22,454 bases of DNA from JBMNUL01 sp050946255 (lineage in GTDB: Bacteria; Actinomycetota; Coriobacteriia; Coriobacteriales; CADBOM01): the NCBI GenBank assembly GCA_050946255.1, contig JBMNUL010000022.1, forward strand, positions 1 through 22,454, given 5' to 3'. A model generated the notes under the pieces. The model ran no database searches and was not told the origin of the DNA. It saw only the letters and a list, made by a program, of their open reading frames with translations. This document shows, piece by piece, positions 20,291 through 22,454 of the stretch; position 1 is the first letter of the stretch; each line of letters begins with the position of its first letter. Made by a program: the position numbers and the translations under genes.

Positions 20291-22054
20291 TTAGCCGCGG
20301 CGCTCCTTGATTTCGGCCGAGATATCGGCGATGAAGTCGTCGAGGTCTCTCTGCACGGTCTCGTTGGAACGGTCGCGCACGCTGATGTTCCCGGCTTCCT
20401 CTTCCTTCTCGCCGAGGATCAGCATGTAGGGGACCCTGTCGATGCTCCTGGCCTCGCGGATCTTGTACCCGATCTTCTCGTCGCGCTCGTCGACCTTGAC
20501 CCTCACTCCAGCCTCGCGGAGCTTTGCCGCGACCATGCGGGAGTAGTCGAGATGCTTCTCCGAAACCGGGAGCACCTTCACCTGACAAGGCGACAGCCAA
20601 GTTGGGAACTTGCCGGCGTACTGCTCTGTGAGCATTCCGATGAATCGCTCGAAGCTTCCGAATCCAGCGCGGTGGATCATGATCGGGCGTTTCTTGGTGC
20701 CGTCAGAATCCATGTACTCGAGCTCGAAGTTCTGGGGGAGCTGGAAGTCGAGCTGGATCGTGCCGCATTGCCAGGTGCGCCCCAGGCAGTCCTGCAGGTG
20801 GAAGTCGATCTTTGGTCCGTAGAACGCGCCGTCGCCCTCGTTGAGAGTGTACTCGACCCCCATGCTCTCCAGGGCTTCTTTGAGCCCTGCTTCCGCGCGT
20901 TCCCAGTCCTCTTCGGAGCCCATGGAGTCCTCGGGGCGGGTGGAGAGCTCGATTTTGTAGGGGAACCCGAACTGCTCGTAATATGCGGTGATCAGATGTG
21001 CAGTGTCGGTGACCTGCTCGGTGATCTGGTCGGGACGGACGAACAGGTGCGCGTCGTCCTGGGTGAAGGCGCGAACGCGGAACAGTCCGTGGAGCGCTCC
21101 CTTGAGCTCGTGTCGATGGTCCTTGCCCGCCTCTGCGAGCTTCAGCGGGAGGTCTCGGTAGCTGCGGGGCTTGCTCTTGTAGATCAGGCAAGCGCCGGGG
21201 CAGTTCATCGGCTTTACCGCGTACTCCTCGTCGTCGATCATCGTGGTGTACATGTTCTCCTTGTAGTGGTCCCAATGGCCCGAGGTCTCCCAGAGGCTCT
21301 TGCTGAGGATAATCGGGGTGTCTACCTGCTCATATCCGTATGCATCCTGCATCTCCATCCAGTACTGCATGAGGGCGTTCTTCAGACGCATGCCGTTGGG
21401 AAGCCAGAACGGGAAGCCCGGTCCCTCGTCGGCCATCATGAAGAGCTCCATCTCGCGCCCAATCTTGCGGTGGTCGCGCTTCTCGGCCTCGGCGATCATC
21501 TTCTCATGTGCCTCGAGTTCCTCCTTGGTACGGAAGGCGATGCCATTGATGCGGGTGAGCATCTTGTTGTTCTTGTCGCCCTTCCAATAGGCTCCCGAGA
21601 CCCCGGTGAGCTTGAAGGCCTTGAGAGCCTTGGTATAGGTCAGATGCGGGCCCACGCACATGTCGATGTAATCACCCTGCTTGTAGAAGGTGATGCGAGC
21701 GTCTTCGGGGAGGTCGTCGATGTGCTCGAGCTTGTACTTCTCGCCGCGCTCTGCCATGAGCTTCTTGGCCTCCTCGCGCGGTAGCTCGAACGTCTCGAAC
21801 TTGAGGTTTTCCTTGACGATGTTCTTCATTTCCTTCTCGATGGCAGGCAGGTCCTCCACTGAAATCGTCTTGTCGCCGAGGTCGATATCGTAGTAGAAGC
21901 CGTTATCAGTGGCAGGTCCGTATCCGAAGTCTGCATCTGGGTAGAGCCTTGACACCGCTTGCGCCATGATGTGGGCGGCAGAATGACGGATGACCTCGAC
22001 TTCTAGCTCCTCGGGGCATTCGTCGACGTGTCCATCGTTGTAAAGAATCTTCAT
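20291..22054 (-). CDS. thrS: Threonyl-tRNA synthetase lacking the TGS domain
   Basis: This 587-residue class II synthetase attaches threonine to tRNA-Thr. In order: the editing domain with HSAAH (H24, H28) and CVGPHLT, which removes mischarged serine; the catalytic core with motif 2 around HRHELKGALHGLFRVRAFTQDDAH; the zinc ligand C285 in MNCPG; motif 3 RAGFGSFERF; and a C-terminal anticodon-binding domain (QVKVLPVSEKH to the end). Typical enzymes have about 640 residues; this one lacks the first ~60-residue TGS domain and begins directly at the editing domain. The start is backed by AGAGGA about 7 bases before the ATG and by the absence of TGS-like sequence upstream. Short forms of this kind are known in several anaerobes. 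I see no T-box leader. The hydratase gene follows on the same strand and may share the transcript. Confidence 0.97.
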   Translation of the reverse strand: MKILYNDGHVDECPEELEVEVIRHSAAHIMAQAVSRLYPDADFGYGPATDNGFYYDIDLGDKTISVEDLPAIEKEMKNIVKENLKFETFELPREEAKKLMAERGEKYKLEHIDDLPEDARITFYKQGDYIDMCVGPHLTYTKALKAFKLTGVSGAYWKGDKNNKMLTRINGIAFRTKEELEAHEKMIAEAEKRDHRKIGREMELFMMADEGPGFPFWLPNGMRLKNALMQYWMEMQDAYGYEQVDTPIILSKSLWETSGHWDHYKENMYTTMIDDEEYAVKPMNCPGACLIYKSKPRSYRDLPLKLAEAGKDHRHELKGALHGLFRVRAFTQDDAHLFVRPDQITEQVTDTAHLITAYYEQFGFPYKIELSTRPEDSMGSEEDWERAEAGLKEALESMGVEYTLNEGDGAFYGPKIDFHLQDCLGRTWQCGTIQLDFQLPQNFELEYMDSDGTKKRPIMIHRAGFGSFERFIGMLTEQYAGKFPTWLSPCQVKVLPVSEKHLDYSRMVAAKLREAGVRVKVDERDEKIGYKIREARSIDRVPYMLILGEKEEEAGNISVRDRSNETVQRDLDDFIADISAEIKERRG

Positions 22055-22454
22055 CGGGGAATCCTCTTCCTGAAATTGGTTATTCCGAGCTCCATAGATG
22101 ATAGCACCCGGTACCGGGTCTTCGACGTTGCTCTGGTGAGCGCGGGAATCTTGAGTGCGGTGAGCGTTGTAAGGGGTAGATTATTGGACGGCTGGAACAA
22201 TGTCGACGGAACAATGCCGGAGAGGCGGGGATCTCGCTCGCACGGCGTTTGGCGAGGCTTTTCCATTCCTTGCCGGCAACCCCATCTTTAGACCCCCTAC
22301 TCTCTGCAGAGGCTACATTTCGAGTTCTAGCTCGCTCTTCCAATCTTTTCCATCGCACGGGTTTTGGGGAGTTGTCAGTCGAAAACATTGGAAATCCTTC
22401 CACATACCAAGAGTTTAAATAGATTTGCAAATTCAAGTCTCTAATCGGTGGACT
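22055..22454. other. Upstream region of thrS to the window edge
   Basis: Beyond the candidate promoter and palindrome I see no convincing gene in the 400 bases. A 118-codon minus-strand frame (22080-22436) would overlap the promoter, has no ribosome site and is rich in Arg, Ser and Pro without known motifs, so I read it as non-coding. No T-box consensus (GGTGGNACCGCG) is present on the minus strand. The far right end, AT-rich from about 22415, may belong to the control region of a gene outside the window. Confidence 0.5.
22098..22125 (-). promoter_or_regulatory. Candidate thrS promoter with a palindromic operator in its spacer
   Basis: On the minus strand TATCAT (22103-22098) is preceded by TGC, an extended -10. 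A TCGAAG hexamer (22125-22120) is 16 bases upstream. The spacer between them is almost filled by the perfect 14-base palindrome ACCCGGTACCGGGT (22106-22119). A protein bound there would block RNA polymerase directly. Transcription would start near 22090, giving a leader of about 36 nt. Confidence 0.5.

Noticed and set aside
20033..21784. 583-codon plus-strand frame opposite thrS and the hydratase
   Set aside because: It spans two clearly real minus-strand genes and their spacer. Its Leu/Val/His/Asp-rich composition is typical of an antisense frame.
22080..22436. 118-codon minus-strand frame upstream of thrS
   Set aside because: TTG start without ribosome site, Arg/Ser/Pro-rich shadow-like composition, and it runs through the candidate thrS promoter.
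22055..22454. T-box leader for thrS
   Set aside because: The minus strand has no GGTGGNACCGCG-type T-box sequence and no terminator/antiterminator pair before thrS.

Overview
The window looks like a stretch of chromosome from an anaerobic, moderately GC-rich actinobacterium. A Coriobacteriia-type bacterium (the Atopobium/Olsenella/Collinsella neighbourhood) is my best guess. The clues are a full-length pyruvate:ferredoxin oxidoreductase, a glycyl radical enzyme (an oxygen-sensitive class), a four-cysteine ribosomal protein L28, and a threonyl-tRNA synthetase without the TGS domain. The taxonomic guess is inference; no rRNA or tRNA gene is visible to fix it.

Layout from left to right. (1) 1-4802, plus strand: a long leader with repeats, a MarR-type regulator, and two overlapping genes for the halves of a heterodimeric ABC exporter. 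This is a self-contained regulated efflux operon closed by a strong two-way terminator. (2) 4943-5227, minus: a small zinc-ribbon protein with a Gly/Ala/Pro/Lys repeat tail. (3) 5631-5822, plus: rpmB (L28), with its own promoter and terminator, preceded by a hairpin-rich non-coding stretch and followed by a decayed ~52-bp repeat array. (4) 6286-9819, minus: pyruvate:ferredoxin oxidoreductase, with a structured upstream region. (5) 10049-10609, minus: a GNAT acetyltransferase, divergent from (6) 11014-13527, plus: a UvrA2-type UvrA paralogue. A 404-bp spacer with a 58-bp tandem repeat lies between them. (7) 13652-16210, minus: a glycyl radical enzyme with an unusual four-cysteine insertion and no activating enzyme beside it. 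(8) 16511-17605, plus: a TerC-family membrane protein preceded by a yybP-ykoY (manganese) riboswitch and an intrinsic terminator. (9) 17816-20128, minus: an aconitase-superfamily hydratase. (10) 20291-22054, minus: threonyl-tRNA synthetase, then 400 bp of upstream DNA with a palindrome inside a candidate promoter.

Most genes are single units rather than parts of one pathway. Two themes recur. One is anaerobic carbon metabolism: PFOR splits pyruvate to acetyl-CoA with reduced ferredoxin, the glycyl radical enzyme probably performs an elimination on a small polar substrate, and the hydratase acts on an unknown hydroxy acid. The other is stress and metal handling: the MarR/ABC exporter, UvrA2, the N-acetyltransferase and the manganese-switched TerC. 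A short motif (TTCAATG followed by TTGC) recurs upstream of PFOR, the acetyltransferase and the glycyl radical enzyme, always in the same orientation to the gene, and may mark shared control.

No mobile element, CRISPR array, prophage or phage-defence locus is visible. The least explained items are the cysteine-rich glycyl radical enzyme, the structured element upstream of PFOR, the decayed repeat array near 6 kb, and the hairpin cluster before rpmB.
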